Source: Rhizobium sp. WYCCWR10014
Lineage (GTDB): Bacteria; Pseudomonadota; Alphaproteobacteria; Rhizobiales; Rhizobiaceae
Assembly: GCF_001657485.1 (NCBI RefSeq)
Contig: NZ_LXFU01000016.1
Coordinates: 1 to 32,641, forward strand
Reading direction: 5' to 3'
DNA: 32,641 nt
Below are positions 23,271-32,316 of this stretch, piece by piece. The notes under the pieces were generated by a model. That model was not told where the DNA came from. It was given only the letters and a program-made list of their open reading frames with translations, and searched no databases. The number at the start of each line of letters is the position of its first letter. The stretch's first letter is position 1. Made by a program: the position numbers and the translations under genes.

Positions 23271-23327
23271 TTGGATCGGAATCGATCCAACGATGAAATT
23301 ATACGGCAATTCAAAGTGTTACAGCGG
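23271..23327. repeat. Degenerate copy of the two-hairpin element
   Basis: TTGGATC, loop GGAATC, GATCCAA (23271-23290) is a perfect hairpin with the same loop as the element at 14683-14781 but a different stem. The linker AATTCAAAGTG and a TTACAGCG half of the second hairpin follow at 23309-23327. The rest of hairpin 2 is missing. Confidence 0.7.
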
Positions 23328-23360
23328 TGCGGATCTGGGAGAGATGCGCAGCCGCACCAA

Positions 23361-24173
23361 TCACTGCAGTGAGAAATTGAACTTGTATGTCGCCGAGACG
23401 CCGATCAGGACCTGGTTCTTCGAGCCGCGGTCGCGCACGAGGCTGCTGTCGGCGGCAGGGCCTGCCAGCCGCTTATATTCGAGGAAGGAACTTGCCGAGA
23501 GGTTTTCCGTCGCCTTCCAGGTGAGCGCCGCGCCTGCGCCATAGGACTGGATGCCCGACGAGGGCTTGTAGGGATCGAGCCCGCTTGCCGCCGCCTGCTT
23601 GGCGTTGACGCCGTAATAGGCGTCGTAATAGCCGCTGGTGGCAAATGTCGCGCGCGGGCCGCCTGATAGCTGCAGGTCGGGCGCGATATCGGTGAAGGCA
23701 TCGACCGCGAGATCGGCGACGATACCATCATGCGAGCGGATGCCCTGGCGGACTTCGGCGCGGGCGCGAAGGAAATCGGTCGGGTAGACTTCGACGAAAC
23801 CGCCGGCTTCCGCGCCCCATTTGACCTTCTTCAAGCCCTTCAGCTCGCTGCCGTCGCCGTCATCGCGCGACGGCACGAATTTGCCGACGATGCCGGCACG
23901 GAAGGCGCCCTTGTCGATGAGAGCGAAGGACGGATTGTCGTTGCGCGAGGAAAAACGCGGGCCGGCGCCCTGGCGGCCGACCGAGATCAGCGGGCTGAAC
24001 TTGAATTCATTGTGCGACGAGCCCTCGAATTTCGGGGCGGAAAAGCCGGCGACGCCGACGCTCAGATACCAGTCGCCGGACCAGAAGTGCTGGCCGCTTT
24101 CCTGAGCGGCCGCCGAACCAGCAGATAAAAGGGCAATAGCCAAAGAGATCGATACGACTGATCGATGAGACAC
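23361..24173 (-). CDS. MipA/OmpV-family outer-membrane protein
   Basis: This protein of about 270 aa is predicted to be an outer-membrane beta-barrel. An N-terminal signal peptide (SIALLSAGSAAAQ region, cleavage about residue 24) is followed by alternating amphipathic strands. FWSGDWYLSVGVAGFSAPKF, NEFKFSPLISVGRQG and the terminal GVSATYKFNFSL fit the MipA/OmpV family, whose members scaffold murein synthesis and hydrolysis or act as porin-like proteins. The final residues alternate aromatic and polar as in barrel C-termini, ending in Q, not F. The GTG at 24173 has GGAG 7 nt upstream; the GTG at 24179 would sit almost on top of that site. The ligand or partner is unknown. Confidence 0.85.
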   Translation of the reverse strand: MSHRSVVSISLAIALLSAGSAAAQESGQHFWSGDWYLSVGVAGFSAPKFEGSSHNEFKFSPLISVGRQGAGPRFSSRNDNPSFALIDKGAFRAGIVGKFVPSRDDGDGSELKGLKKVKWGAEAGGFVEVYPTDFLRARAEVRQGIRSHDGIVADLAVDAFTDIAPDLQLSGGPRATFATSGYYDAYYGVNAKQAAASGLDPYKPSSGIQSYGAGAALTWKATENLSASSFLEYKRLAGPAADSSLVRDRGSKNQVLIGVSATYKFNFSLQ

Positions 24174-24339
24174 GTCCACACTCCAGAAAACGCAAAAACA
24201 AAGCCGCGGAGGGCGGCGCTCGCTACATTTATCCTGATGTCGTTACCCCAATGTTAACCACGGCGAAACAAAGGGTGCCAATGAAAGGCGTGCCGCCTTT
24301 GGCGGTCGTAAGCGACATCCCGCCAGGAGATTGGCGAGC

Positions 24340-24397
24340 CTCTCGCGTGGCACGTCCCCTCTCCCCGTCAGAACGGGGAGAGGGTTAGAGTGAGGGG
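24340..24397. repeat. Second copy of the GC-rich mosaic repeat
   Basis: CCTCTCG, CACGTCCCC, then the hairpin CCCTCTCCCCG/CGGGGAGAGGG and GTTAGAGTGAGGGG match block 2 at 10564-10620 closely, with a different loop (TCAGAA against TTTA). It lies in the 268-nt gap between the MipA-like and histidine phosphatase genes. Confidence 0.75.
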
Positions 24398-24441
24398 CCG
24401 CCATTAGCGCGAAGAAAGTCGCAACCCGCTCCGCAGCTTCC

Positions 24442-25023
24442 CTATCTCTGGTTCCAGCGGCGGATGACCGGTTCGGTCAGATCGTGCTCGTAGCCCAGCA
24501 CGCTGATGCTGGCCGTATCGAGCACGAAACGGGAGCCGTCTTCCGGCGGCAGGCCAAGCCAGCGGGCGGCGAGGACGCGCAGGAAATGCGAGCTCGAAAA
24601 GACCAGGATCGTACCGGCCGTTTGACGAAGTCCGCCAATCACGGCGTCGGCGCGATCGCCGACATCGGCGGCGAATTCGCCCTTCGGGCAGCCGTCGCGA
24701 AAGAGCTGCCAGCCGGGGCGGTCGGCAAGGATCGCCTTGGTGGTGATGCCTTCATAAGCGCCGTAGTCCCATTCGGCGAGATCGTCCTTGATCACCGCGC
24801 CCGATCCGAATCCGGCGAGCATGCAGGTCTTGCGGGCTCGCTCGGAGGGGCTAGACCAGACGGCAGAGAAGCTAAGGCCCGCCAGCCGGTCGGCGAGTTT
24901 GCGGGCGGCGGCCTCGCCGTTCGGTGTCAAGGGAATATCGCTGCGTCCGGTATGGCGCCCGGACAGGCTCCATTCGGTTTCACCGTGGCGGACCAGGTAG
25001 ATCTCGGGAAACGCATTGCTCAT
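24442..25023 (-). CDS. Histidine phosphatase (phosphoglycerate-mutase-like) family protein
   Basis: This 193-aa cytoplasmic enzyme carries the RHG phospho-histidine motif near the N-terminus (EIYLVRHGETEWSLSGRHTG), the catalytic acid in LAEWDYGAYEG and the second histidine in VFSSSHFLRVLAARW. All core residues of branch 1 of the family are present. The substrate is unknown: cofactor-independent mutase, broad phosphatase or a sugar-phosphate phosphatase are all possible. I chose ATG 25023 because AAGGA lies 7 nt upstream; a GTG at 25029 is closer to that site. It is downstream of cfa with a 67-nt gap and may be cotranscribed. Confidence 0.88.
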   Translation of the reverse strand: MSNAFPEIYLVRHGETEWSLSGRHTGRSDIPLTPNGEAAARKLADRLAGLSFSAVWSSPSERARKTCMLAGFGSGAVIKDDLAEWDYGAYEGITTKAILADRPGWQLFRDGCPKGEFAADVGDRADAVIGGLRQTAGTILVFSSSHFLRVLAARWLGLPPEDGSRFVLDTASISVLGYEHDLTEPVIRRWNQR

Positions 25024-25090
25024 CGGCACGTCCTTTCATGAGAATCGGTCCCTCGGCAAAACCGCCAGCGGAAGCGGCACTTCCGCGGGA

Positions 25091-26350
25091 TTAGAACGTC
25101 ACCTTTTCCAACGGTGCGCGCCTCGCCTCGAATTCTCTCAGCTTGGCTTCGTTGCGGGCGATGTAATTGCGATTGTCGGGAACTGCAAATTGGTTCTTGG
25201 CGACCTGGATCTGCAGGATGAAGAGCTCGTCCCAGCGGAAGCCCATCTCGGAACCCGCCAGATAAAATTCCCACATGCGGAAGAACTGCTCGTCGTAAAG
25301 CGCCACCGCCTCAGCCTTACGCGCCACGAAACGCTCGCGCCAATGGCGCAGCGTATAGGCATAATGAAGGGGCAGGATTTCGATATCCTTGACCAGCAGC
25401 CCGGCCTTCTCAAGCGGAGGCACGACCTCGCCGACGGAAGGGATGTAGCCGCCCGGGAAGATGTATTTCTCGATGAAGGCATTGGTGCCGAAGCTCGGCT
25501 TCGGGCGGCCGATCGAATGCAGCACCATGACGCCGTTATCATCGAGCAGGTCCGATACCTTGCGGAAGAAATTGCCGTAATGGCCGATGCCGACATGTTC
25601 GAACATGCCGACCGAGACGATGCGGTCGAACTTCCTGCCCGTCATGGTGCGGTAGTCCTGCAGTTCGAAACGCACCCGGTCGGCAAGGCCGCGCTTTTCG
25701 GCGCGCGTACGCGAGACCTTGAGCTGCTCTTCGCTCAGCGTGATGCCGGTGAACTCGGCACCTTCAGTCGCCTCCGTCAGGTACATGCCCATGCCGCCCC
25801 AGCCGGAGCCGATCTCCAGGATGCGCTGGTTCGGCTCAAGCAGAAGCTTGGCGGCGATATGGCGTTTCTTGGCGAGCTGCGCCTCGTCGAGACCAATGCC
25901 CGGCGGCTCGAAATAGGCGCAGGAATATTGCCAGTCCTCGTCGAGGAAAAGATCGAAGAGCTTGGCAGACAGGTCGTAGTGATGGGCGACATTGTGCTTG
26001 TTGCGATTGACCGGCACGCGGCTCTTCAGCTGCTGCCAGGCAATGCGGCCGAGGAGCAGCGCCGCCATCTTGAAATCGAAGATTTCATTGGTGGTGTTCT
26101 GTTTCACCAACGACAGGAAATCGTAGATGTTGCCCTGTTCGAGAATGAACCGGCCCTGCATGTACATTTCGCCGAGCTTCATGGTCGGGTCGCGCCGGAT
26201 GGCGTCCTCGGCCTCCTGATCGGCAAGGCGGGCGACAACGGGTTCACCGGTGCCGTCGCCGATAGTGTGGGTTTCGCCATTGGCAAGGGTAAGTTTCAAC
26301 GAACCCTTGCGAACGATTTGCTGGACGATCGATAAGAATGCCGACGCCAT
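25091..26350 (-). CDS. cfa: Cyclopropane-fatty-acyl-phospholipid synthase
   Basis: This 419-aa SAM-dependent enzyme adds a methylene bridge to unsaturated acyl chains of membrane phospholipids at the inner-membrane face, typically in stationary phase or acid. An N-terminal lipid-binding domain (about 1-115) is followed by the methyltransferase domain. Key segments are HHYDLSAKLFDLFLDEDWQY with SCAYF, the SAM motif LEIGSGWGGMGMYL, VGMFEHVGIGHYGNFF and FIEKYIFPGGYIPS. The length fits CFA synthases. ATG 26350 has GAGG 5 nt upstream. An inverted repeat sits 14 nt upstream. Rhizobia often carry more than one cfa gene. Confidence 0.93.
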   Translation of the reverse strand: MASAFLSIVQQIVRKGSLKLTLANGETHTIGDGTGEPVVARLADQEAEDAIRRDPTMKLGEMYMQGRFILEQGNIYDFLSLVKQNTTNEIFDFKMAALLLGRIAWQQLKSRVPVNRNKHNVAHHYDLSAKLFDLFLDEDWQYSCAYFEPPGIGLDEAQLAKKRHIAAKLLLEPNQRILEIGSGWGGMGMYLTEATEGAEFTGITLSEEQLKVSRTRAEKRGLADRVRFELQDYRTMTGRKFDRIVSVGMFEHVGIGHYGNFFRKVSDLLDDNGVMVLHSIGRPKPSFGTNAFIEKYIFPGGYIPSVGEVVPPLEKAGLLVKDIEILPLHYAYTLRHWRERFVARKAEAVALYDEQFFRMWEFYLAGSEMGFRWDELFILQIQVAKNQFAVPDNRNYIARNEAKLREFEARRAPLEKVTF

Positions 26351-26363
26351 GGACGCCTCGCAA

Positions 26364-26383
26364 ATGTGACAGAATGGTCACAT
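26364..26383. promoter_or_regulatory. Perfect inverted repeat just upstream of cfa
   Basis: ATGTGAC (26364-26370), 6-nt spacer and GTCACAT (26377-26383) form a perfect 7-bp dyad 14 nt before the cfa start. The TGTGA/TCACA half-sites recall CRP/FNR-superfamily operators, but the spacer between them is 8 nt, not the 6 nt of enterobacterial CRP sites. It could be an operator close to the promoter or a 5'-UTR hairpin. Confidence 0.5.
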
Positions 26384-26483
26384 CAACTTAGTAGCTCTCT
26401 TTCGCCATACAAGCGCTGGATTTAGCACTCTTTACAGAACGCTGCCAAACTGTTGCATTTTTGCCGAAACGCCGGTTAAACCC

Positions 26484-28793
26484 TTATTTTCGCTTCATGG
26501 CTTCGGCAAGTGCCGCGCCGAAGGCGCCCTGGCTCTCGGTTTTCTGAGCCGCAGGCCGGCGTTCGTTCTGCGGCCGCGACCCTTGGCTTCCGCGAGAATC
26601 ACCACGCGGCGGCGGCGCCGAAGAGCCGTCATCGCGTCGCATGGAAAGACCGATGCGTTTGCGCTTGGCATCGACTTCGACAACCCGCACCTTGACGACA
26701 TCACCCGCCTTGACGACCTCGTGGGGATCCTTGACGAAGCGATCGGCAAGCTGGGACACATGCACCAGACCATCCTGGTGCACGCCGATATCGACGAAGG
26801 CTCCGAAGGCGGCGACGTTGGTCACCGTGCCTTCCAGCACCATGCCGGGCTTGAGGTCGGAAATTTCGTTGACGCCCTCGGCAAAGGTCGCGGTCTTGAA
26901 GCTCGGACGCGGGTCGCGGCCGGGCTTTTCCAGCTCCGCGATGATGTCCTTGACCGTCGGCAGACCGAATTTCTCATCGATGAACTGGCGCGGATCAACC
27001 GATTTCAACACCGCACTGTCGCCCATCAGCGCGCGCAGATCGCGGCCACAGGCGGCGACGATCTTCTTGGCGACGCCGTAGGCCTCCGGGTGCACCGAGG
27101 AGGAATCGAGCGGCTCCTTGCCGTTGGGAATGCGCAGGAAGCCGGCGCATTGCTCGAAGGTGCGGCCGCCGAGGCGGGCGACCTTCAGGAGATCCTTTCG
27201 CGTCTCGAAACGGCCCTCGCTGTCGCGGTGGCGGACGATGGCGTCGGCGATCGACGGGCCGAGGCCGGAGACGCGCGACAGCAGCGGCGCAGACGCGGTG
27301 TTGAGATCGACACCGACGGCATTCACCGCGTCTTCCACCACCGCATCGAGCGAACGCGACAGCTTCTGCTGGTCGACGTCGTGCTGATACTGGCCGACGC
27401 CGATCGACTTCGGCTCGATCTTGACGAGTTCGGCCAGCGGATCCTGCAGGCGCCGCGCGATGGAGACGGCGCCGCGCAGCGACACGTCGAGATCGGGAAA
27501 CTCCGCTGCTGCGGTTGCCGAGGCGGAATAGACCGAGGCGCCGGCTTCCGACACGATGACCTTGGTCGGCTTTGGCGCCGGCAACTCGGCCAGCATGTCA
27601 GCCACCAGCTTTTCGGTTTCGCGGCTGCCGGTGCCATTGCCGATCGAGATCAGCTCGACATTGTGCTTGCGGACCAGCGATGCGAGCTCGACCTGGGCGC
27701 CGCGCACATCGTTCCTCGGCTGGAAGGGATAGACGGTCGATGTCGCCACCACCTTGCCGGTGCCGTCGACGACGGCGACCTTGACGCCGGTGCGGATGCC
27801 GGGATCGAGACCCATCGTCGCGCGCGAGCCGGCGGGCGCGGCCAAAAGTAGATCCTTGAGATTGCGGGCGAAGACATGGATCGCCTCCTCTTCGGCCCTC
27901 TCGCGCAGTTCCCGCATCAGGTCGAGCGACAGCGACATGGAAAGCTTGACGCGCCAGGTCCAGCTTGCGACCTCCATCAGCCAGCGGTCGCCGGGACGGC
28001 TCGTGCCGATCTCGTAGGCCGCCACGATCATGCGCTCGACCGGCTTGTTCGGAGAGGTCGTCTCGGCGTCGGCCTCGATCGTCAGCGTCAGCACCTCCTC
28101 GTTCCAACCGCGCAGCATGGCGAGCGCGCGATGCCCGGGGGCGGTCGCCCAGCGCTCGGAATGGTCGAAATAATCGGAAAACTTCTCGCCGGTCGCCTGC
28201 TTGCCGTCGACGACTTTCGCCTTCAGCAGCGAGGCCTGGCGCATATGGGCGCGCAACTTGCCGAGCAGGTCGGCATTTTCGGCAATGCCTTCGGCGATGA
28301 TGTCGCGCGCGCCTTCGAGCGCCGTCGTCACATCCGGCACATCAGCTGTAACGAAGCCTTCGGCCAAGACCGCCGGTTCCCTGCCGCGGTCGGCGAGGAT
28401 CGTCTCGGCGAGCGGGCCGAGGCCGCGTTCACGGGCAATTTCGGCCCGCGTGCGGCGCTTCGGCTTGTAGGGCAGATAGAGATCCTCGAGCTCGGCCTTG
28501 GTTTCGGCGCCTGCGACCCTGGTCATCAGCTCGTCGGTCATCTTGCCCTGGCCGGTGATCGATTCGACGATCGCGTCGCGCCGGGCTTCGAGCTCGCGCA
28601 GATAAACCAGCCGCTCGGCGAGATTGCGCAGCTGCGTATCATCAAGCCCGCCTGTCACTTCCTTGCGGTAGCGGGCGATGAAGGGCACGGTGGCGCCCTC
28701 GTCGAGCAACTCGATGGCGGCTTTGGCCTGTTCGGGCCGGGCGTTGATTTCGGCGGAGATGCGGGCTGCGAGAAAACGGAGGTCTGCGGCCAT
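26484..28793 (-). CDS. tex: RNA-binding transcriptional accessory protein Tex
   Basis: This 769-aa cytoplasmic nucleic-acid-binding protein is linked to transcription and RNA processing. The domains in order are a helical Tex N-terminal region (about 1-190, with [20 protein letters not shown]), a YqgF/RuvC-like fold (about 325-450, [20 protein letters not shown]), helix-hairpin-helix repeats (about 490-560, [20 protein letters not shown]), and an S1 domain (about 650-720, [20 protein letters not shown]). A basic disordered tail ends the protein. The length is the family norm. ATG 28793 has AGGAAA 7 nt upstream, and the family begins there; the frame remains open upstream. It is divergent from glyS. 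Confidence 0.95.
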   Translation of the reverse strand: MAADLRFLAARISAEINARPEQAKAAIELLDEGATVPFIARYRKEVTGGLDDTQLRNLAERLVYLRELEARRDAIVESITGQGKMTDELMTRVAGAETKAELEDLYLPYKPKRRTRAEIARERGLGPLAETILADRGREPAVLAEGFVTADVPDVTTALEGARDIIAEGIAENADLLGKLRAHMRQASLLKAKVVDGKQATGEKFSDYFDHSERWATAPGHRALAMLRGWNEEVLTLTIEADAETTSPNKPVERMIVAAYEIGTSRPGDRWLMEVASWTWRVKLSMSLSLDLMRELRERAEEEAIHVFARNLKDLLLAAPAGSRATMGLDPGIRTGVKVAVVDGTGKVVATSTVYPFQPRNDVRGAQVELASLVRKHNVELISIGNGTGSRETEKLVADMLAELPAPKPTKVIVSEAGASVYSASATAAAEFPDLDVSLRGAVSIARRLQDPLAELVKIEPKSIGVGQYQHDVDQQKLSRSLDAVVEDAVNAVGVDLNTASAPLLSRVSGLGPSIADAIVRHRDSEGRFETRKDLLKVARLGGRTFEQCAGFLRIPNGKEPLDSSSVHPEAYGVAKKIVAACGRDLRALMGDSAVLKSVDPRQFIDEKFGLPTVKDIIAELEKPGRDPRPSFKTATFAEGVNEISDLKPGMVLEGTVTNVAAFGAFVDIGVHQDGLVHVSQLADRFVKDPHEVVKAGDVVKVRVVEVDAKRKRIGLSMRRDDGSSAPPPRGDSRGSQGSRPQNERRPAAQKTESQGAFGAALAEAMKRK

Positions 28794-29011
28794 GGGATTT
28801 CCTGTTTCGTCAGAGGTGGCGGGACCATAGCGGCGAAAAGCGGCAAGGCAATGTTGGAGTTTACGGCCAAGCGCCGATCCACAGGATAAGCATGCCGGAA
28901 AGGCGGCGATTTTGCGGTTGTGCAGATGCGCCATTCTTTGCTAGCAGAAGCAACGTTTTGACCCGGCGCCATGCCATCCCTCCCCTTTCGCGGGAGGCAA
29001 GGAAATTCGAC

Positions 29012-31126
29012 ATGCCAAACCTTCTTCTCGAACTCCGCTCCGAAGAGATTCCGGCCCGCATGCAGCGCAAGGCCGCCGGCGACCTGAAGAAGCTCGTCAC
29101 CGATGCGCTTGTCGAAGCGGGTCTGTCCTACGAGGGGGCGCGCGAATACTGGACGCCGCGGCGGCTTGCGCTCGACATCCACGGCCTGACGGCCCGCTCC
29201 GCCGATGTGCGCGAAGAACGCAAGGGACCGCGCACCGACGCCAACGAGAAGGCGATCGAGGGTTTTCTGCGCGGCGCAGGGTTGTCCTCGGTCTCCGAGG
29301 CGCAGGTTGTGAGCGATCCGAAGAAGGGCGATTTCTACGTCGCGGTCATCTCCAAGCCCGGCCGCGCGACGGAAGAGATCGTCACCGATGTCATGCCCGG
29401 CATCATCCGCGATTTTCCCTGGCCGAAATCGATGCGCTGGGGCAAGGCCTCGTCGAAGCCCGGCGCGCTGCGCTGGGTGCGGCCGCTGCAGTCGATCGTC
29501 TGCACCTTCGGCCCGGAGCATGAAGAGACCAGCGTCATCCCCTTCGAGATCGACGGCATCACCGCTTCCAATATCACTTACGGCCATCGCTTCCATGCGG
29601 CCGAGGCGATCACCGTCCGGCGCTTCGACGATTATGCGGCGAACCTGGAAAAGGCCAAGGTCATCCTCGACGCCGAGCGGCGCAAGGACATCATCCTGCA
29701 CGACGCTCGCGACATCGCCTTTGCCAACGGGCTCGAGCTGGTGGAAGACGAAGGCCTGCTGGAGGAAGTCTCGGGCCTCGTGGAATGGCCGCAGGTGCTG
29801 ATGGGCAGTTTCGAGGAGGATTATCTCTCGATCCCCTCCGAGATCATCCGGTTGACGATCAAGACCAACCAGAAGTGTTTTGTCACCCGCAAACAGGGTG
29901 AAGAGACGCTTTCGAACAAGTTCATCCTCGTCTCCAACATCCAGGCGAAGGACGGCGGCAAGGAAATCGTCCACGGCAACGGCAAGGTGGTGCGGGCCCG
30001 GCTTTCGGATGCGCTGCATTTCTGGAAACGCGACCAGGGCAATCTGCCGGATCTCGAGACTTTGACGGCTTCGGCGGCAAAGTTCGGCCTCGACATCAAC
30101 AAGCCGCTCGACCAGCGCATGGCCAAGCTCGATGCGCTTGACGTGACCTTCCATGCCAAGCTCGGCACACAGGGCGCGCGCGTCGTCCGCATCCGAGCCT
30201 GGGCTGGAGAATTGGCGAAGATAACCGGTGCGGATACGGCCCTCGTCGATCGCGCCGCCGTGCTCGCCAAGGCCGATCTGCGCACCGAAGCCGTCGGCGA
30301 ATTTCCGGAACTGCAGGGATTGATGGGCCGTAAATATGCGGTGCTGCAGGGTGAGGATGCGTCCGTTGCCGCAGCGATCGAGGACCACTACAAGCCGCAG
30401 GGTCCGTCGGACCGCGTGCCGGAGGACAGAGTGGCGATCACGATCGCCCTTGCAGACAAGCTCGATACGCTGATCGGCTTCTGGGCGATCGATGAAAAGC
30501 CGACGGGGTCGAAGGATCCGTTTGCCCTGCGGCGTGCCGCCCTCGGTGTCGTCAGGATCCTCTTGGAGCGACGGATCCGTCTGCCGCTGCTGGCAACGAC
30601 AAGGGATGGCGACCTGCTCTCCTTCTTCCACGACCGTCTCAAGGTCTATCTGCGCGACCAGGGCGCCCGCCACGATCTCATCGACGCCGTGCTGACTTCA
30701 GATGCCGACGACCTGTTGATGGTGGCGCGCCGCGTCGAAGCGCTGACGGCCTTCATCACCTCGGAGGACGGCAAGAACCTGCTTTCCGGCACCAAGCGCG
30801 CGACGCAGCTGCTTGCCGCCGAGGAAAAGAAGGGCACCGTGATCGCCGATGGCGTTTCGGAAGCGCTTCTGAAGCTCGATGCTGAGAAGGAGCTCTTCGC
30901 CGCAATCTCCAGCGCCTCGAAGGATGCCTCGGACGCAGTTGCCGGGGAGGATTTCCGCTCGGCGATGGAAGCGCTTTCCAAGCTGCGCGGCCCGGTCGAC
31001 CGCTTCTTCGAAGACGTGCTCGTCAACGACGAGGATGCCGCCATCCGCGCCAACCGTCTCGCTTTGCTGCGGCTGATCCGCGAAGCGACGGGAACGGTTG
31101 CGGATTTCTCGAAGATCTCGGGCTGA
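29012..31126 (+). CDS. glyS: Glycyl-tRNA synthetase beta subunit
   Basis: This 704-aa beta subunit of the bacterial alpha2beta2 glycyl-tRNA synthetase charges tRNA-Gly. The N-terminus [18 protein letters not shown] is diagnostic. Further marks are [11 protein letters not shown], the PWPKSMRWG block, and [13 protein letters not shown]; the HD-like and tRNA-binding C-terminal part includes [20 protein letters not shown] and [20 protein letters not shown]. The start at 29012 has AAGGA about 9 nt upstream; the 40 codons upstream are not part of the family. The alpha-subunit gene glyQ is not in the window, although it is commonly a near neighbour. A weak CGGC/GCCG hairpin with TTGTTTTTC follows at about 31142-31160. 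Confidence 0.96.
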   Translation: MPNLLLELRSEEIPARMQRKAAGDLKKLVTDALVEAGLSYEGAREYWTPRRLALDIHGLTARSADVREERKGPRTDANEKAIEGFLRGAGLSSVSEAQVVSDPKKGDFYVAVISKPGRATEEIVTDVMPGIIRDFPWPKSMRWGKASSKPGALRWVRPLQSIVCTFGPEHEETSVIPFEIDGITASNITYGHRFHAAEAITVRRFDDYAANLEKAKVILDAERRKDIILHDARDIAFANGLELVEDEGLLEEVSGLVEWPQVLMGSFEEDYLSIPSEIIRLTIKTNQKCFVTRKQGEETLSNKFILVSNIQAKDGGKEIVHGNGKVVRARLSDALHFWKRDQGNLPDLETLTASAAKFGLDINKPLDQRMAKLDALDVTFHAKLGTQGARVVRIRAWAGELAKITGADTALVDRAAVLAKADLRTEAVGEFPELQGLMGRKYAVLQGEDASVAAAIEDHYKPQGPSDRVPEDRVAITIALADKLDTLIGFWAIDEKPTGSKDPFALRRAALGVVRILLERRIRLPLLATTRDGDLLSFFHDRLKVYLRDQGARHDLIDAVLTSDADDLLMVARRVEALTAFITSEDGKNLLSGTKRATQLLAAEEKKGTVIADGVSEALLKLDAEKELFAAISSASKDASDAVAGEDFRSAMEALSKLRGPVDRFFEDVLVNDEDAAIRANRLALLRLIREATGTVADFSKISG

Positions 31127-31190
31127 TGTTCGGCTTCGGTTGGTTGCCGTTGTTTTTCTGAGTGTCAGCACGAACGGAGTGCTCCCCGCA

Positions 31191-31334
31191 TGGATCCTCG
31201 GGTCAAGCCCGAGGATGACGGAGCGAAGGGTGGGCGCCTGGCGAAATACAACGACACGTGTACGAGCGCAGTTGCGCCTCCTGCCGATCGCTCTCCCCAA
31301 CCTCCGTCATGCTCGGGCTTGACCCGAGCATCCA
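31191..31334. repeat. Inverted pair of REP-like palindromes before the GIY-YIG gene
   Basis: Copy A (31191-31223) has the stem CCTCGGG/CCCGAGG around TCAAG and ends ATGACGGAG. Copy B (31302-31334) is the reverse complement of the same unit, with stem GCTCGGG/CCCGAGC. The 78-nt centre between them shows no gene. Copy B ends 22 nt before the start codon of the GIY-YIG gene. The family also occurs at 63-143. Confidence 0.85.
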
Positions 31335-31356
31335 CAACCAAGCACTCTGCTTGCAT

Positions 31357-31656
31357 ATGGCGGGATATGTTTACATCGTGACCAACCAAAAGAACGGCAC
31401 GCTCTATATCGGCGTGACATCCGATCTGGAGCGCCGCATCTACGAACATCGCGAGGGGCTGACGCCGGGTTTCGCTTGGAAATACGGATGTACACTTCTG
31501 GTCTGGTATGAGGAACATTGGGATATAGGCAGTGCAATCCAGCGCGAGAAATCACTGAAGCGGTGGTATCGGCAATGGAAGGTCGATCTCATCGAGGCCA
31601 TGAATCCCGAGTGGCGTGATCTGTATCTTACGCTGTGGTGGGATGCGGTTCAGTGA
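31357..31656 (+). CDS. Small GIY-YIG nuclease-family protein
   Basis: This 99-aa protein consists of a single GIY-YIG domain: YVYI and LYIG form the two signature strands (GYVYIVTNQKNGTLYIGVTS), the conserved arginine is in DLERRIYEHREG, and a glutamate that could be the metal ligand is in AIQREKSLKRW. Such stand-alone domains (UPF0213/YhbQ-like) cleave DNA or remain uncharacterised. The frame is open another 33 codons upstream, but that part is translated palindromic repeat; ATG 31357 begins MAGYVYIVTN, the family start. No good ribosome-binding site is visible. The neighbours are glyS upstream and a DUF523 gene downstream, with no functional link evident. Confidence 0.88.
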   Translation: MAGYVYIVTNQKNGTLYIGVTSDLERRIYEHREGLTPGFAWKYGCTLLVWYEEHWDIGSAIQREKSLKRWYRQWKVDLIEAMNPEWRDLYLTLWWDAVQ

Positions 31657-31742
31657 ACCCCAGGTGGCGGCGCGGATTGAGCGGCTGGGGAACAATCACC
31701 CAACGCTGGCATTGCCGCCTCGCCGGCGCTATTCAATCAGAC

Positions 31743-32237
31743 ATGCAGAGCAAGATTCTCGTTAGCGCCTGTCTCATGGGCCACGCCGTCAGGTATGACG
31801 GGCGAGCGAAGCCGTTGCTGCATCCTGTTATCGAGAAATGGCGGGTCGAAGGCCGGCTGGTGACCATCTGTCCTGAGATGTCTGCGGGCATGGCGGTGCC
31901 GCGAGCGCCGGCGGAGATCGGGCATGGTGCGACCGGCGAGGACGTGCTGGCCGGCAAGGCTGACGTCATCGAGTTGACGGGCGGAAATGTGACGGCTGAG
32001 TTCCTGCAGGCGGCGGACAATGCCGTAGCTCTCGCAACAGCGGCCGGCTGCCGCTATGCCCTGCTCATCGACGGAAGTCCGTCCTGCGGCTCAAGTTTCA
32101 TCTATGACGGCACGTTTTCGGGACGCAGGCAGGCCGGCAACGGCGTGACGGCGGCGGCGTTAAAAGCGGCAGGCGTCGAAGTGTTTTCCGATCGCGAAAT
32201 CGAGCGACTGATCGCGTGTATCGAAGCTCCGGAATGA
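31743..32237 (+). CDS. DUF523-family protein
   Basis: This 164-aa cytoplasmic protein shows the DUF523 pattern: MQSKILVSACLMGHAVRYDG at the N-terminus, TICPEMSAGMAVPRAPAEI, and LLIDGSPSCGSSFIYDG. The conserved cysteines (SAC, ICPE, PSCG) suggest a metal or cluster site or a thiol active centre; similar domains occur beside YbgA/DUF1722. The function is unproven. The ATG at 31743 starts the family sequence; the frame is open upstream to 31635, overlapping the GIY-YIG stop, but that part is not family sequence. A GC hairpin lies after the stop. Confidence 0.85.
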   Translation: MQSKILVSACLMGHAVRYDGRAKPLLHPVIEKWRVEGRLVTICPEMSAGMAVPRAPAEIGHGATGEDVLAGKADVIELTGGNVTAEFLQAADNAVALATAAGCRYALLIDGSPSCGSSFIYDGTFSGRRQAGNGVTAAALKAAGVEVFSDREIERLIACIEAPE

Positions 32238-32251
32238 GCTTTCAAACGACA

Positions 32252-32275
32252 CGGCCGCCGGAGAACCGACGGCCG
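32252..32275. terminator. Hairpin between convergent DUF523 and chemoreceptor genes
   Basis: CGGCCG (32252-32257) and CGGCCG (32270-32275) flank an inner CGG/CCG stem with an AGAA loop. AT-rich DNA (CTAAAAATTT) follows on the plus strand. It is a likely shared terminator for the two converging genes, though without a clean T-run on the plus strand. Confidence 0.45.
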
Positions 32276-32316
32276 CTAAAAATTTGGTGATAAAAACGCT
32301 TTTGTCCCCGCGCCGC

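Noticed and set aside
26583..28889. Two long plus-strand frames (422 and 337 codons) over tex
   Set aside because: tex on the minus strand is full length with all domains; the plus frames are low-complexity shadows.
28655..30673. 672-codon open frame on the minus strand over glyS
   Set aside because: It lies antisense to glyS and the start of tex, both clear family members. It has no recognisable domain, and its length is explained by third-position GC bias.
31098..31322. Plus-strand frame of 74 codons after glyS
   Set aside because: It mostly translates REP-like copy A, a common source of false gene calls in rhizobia.
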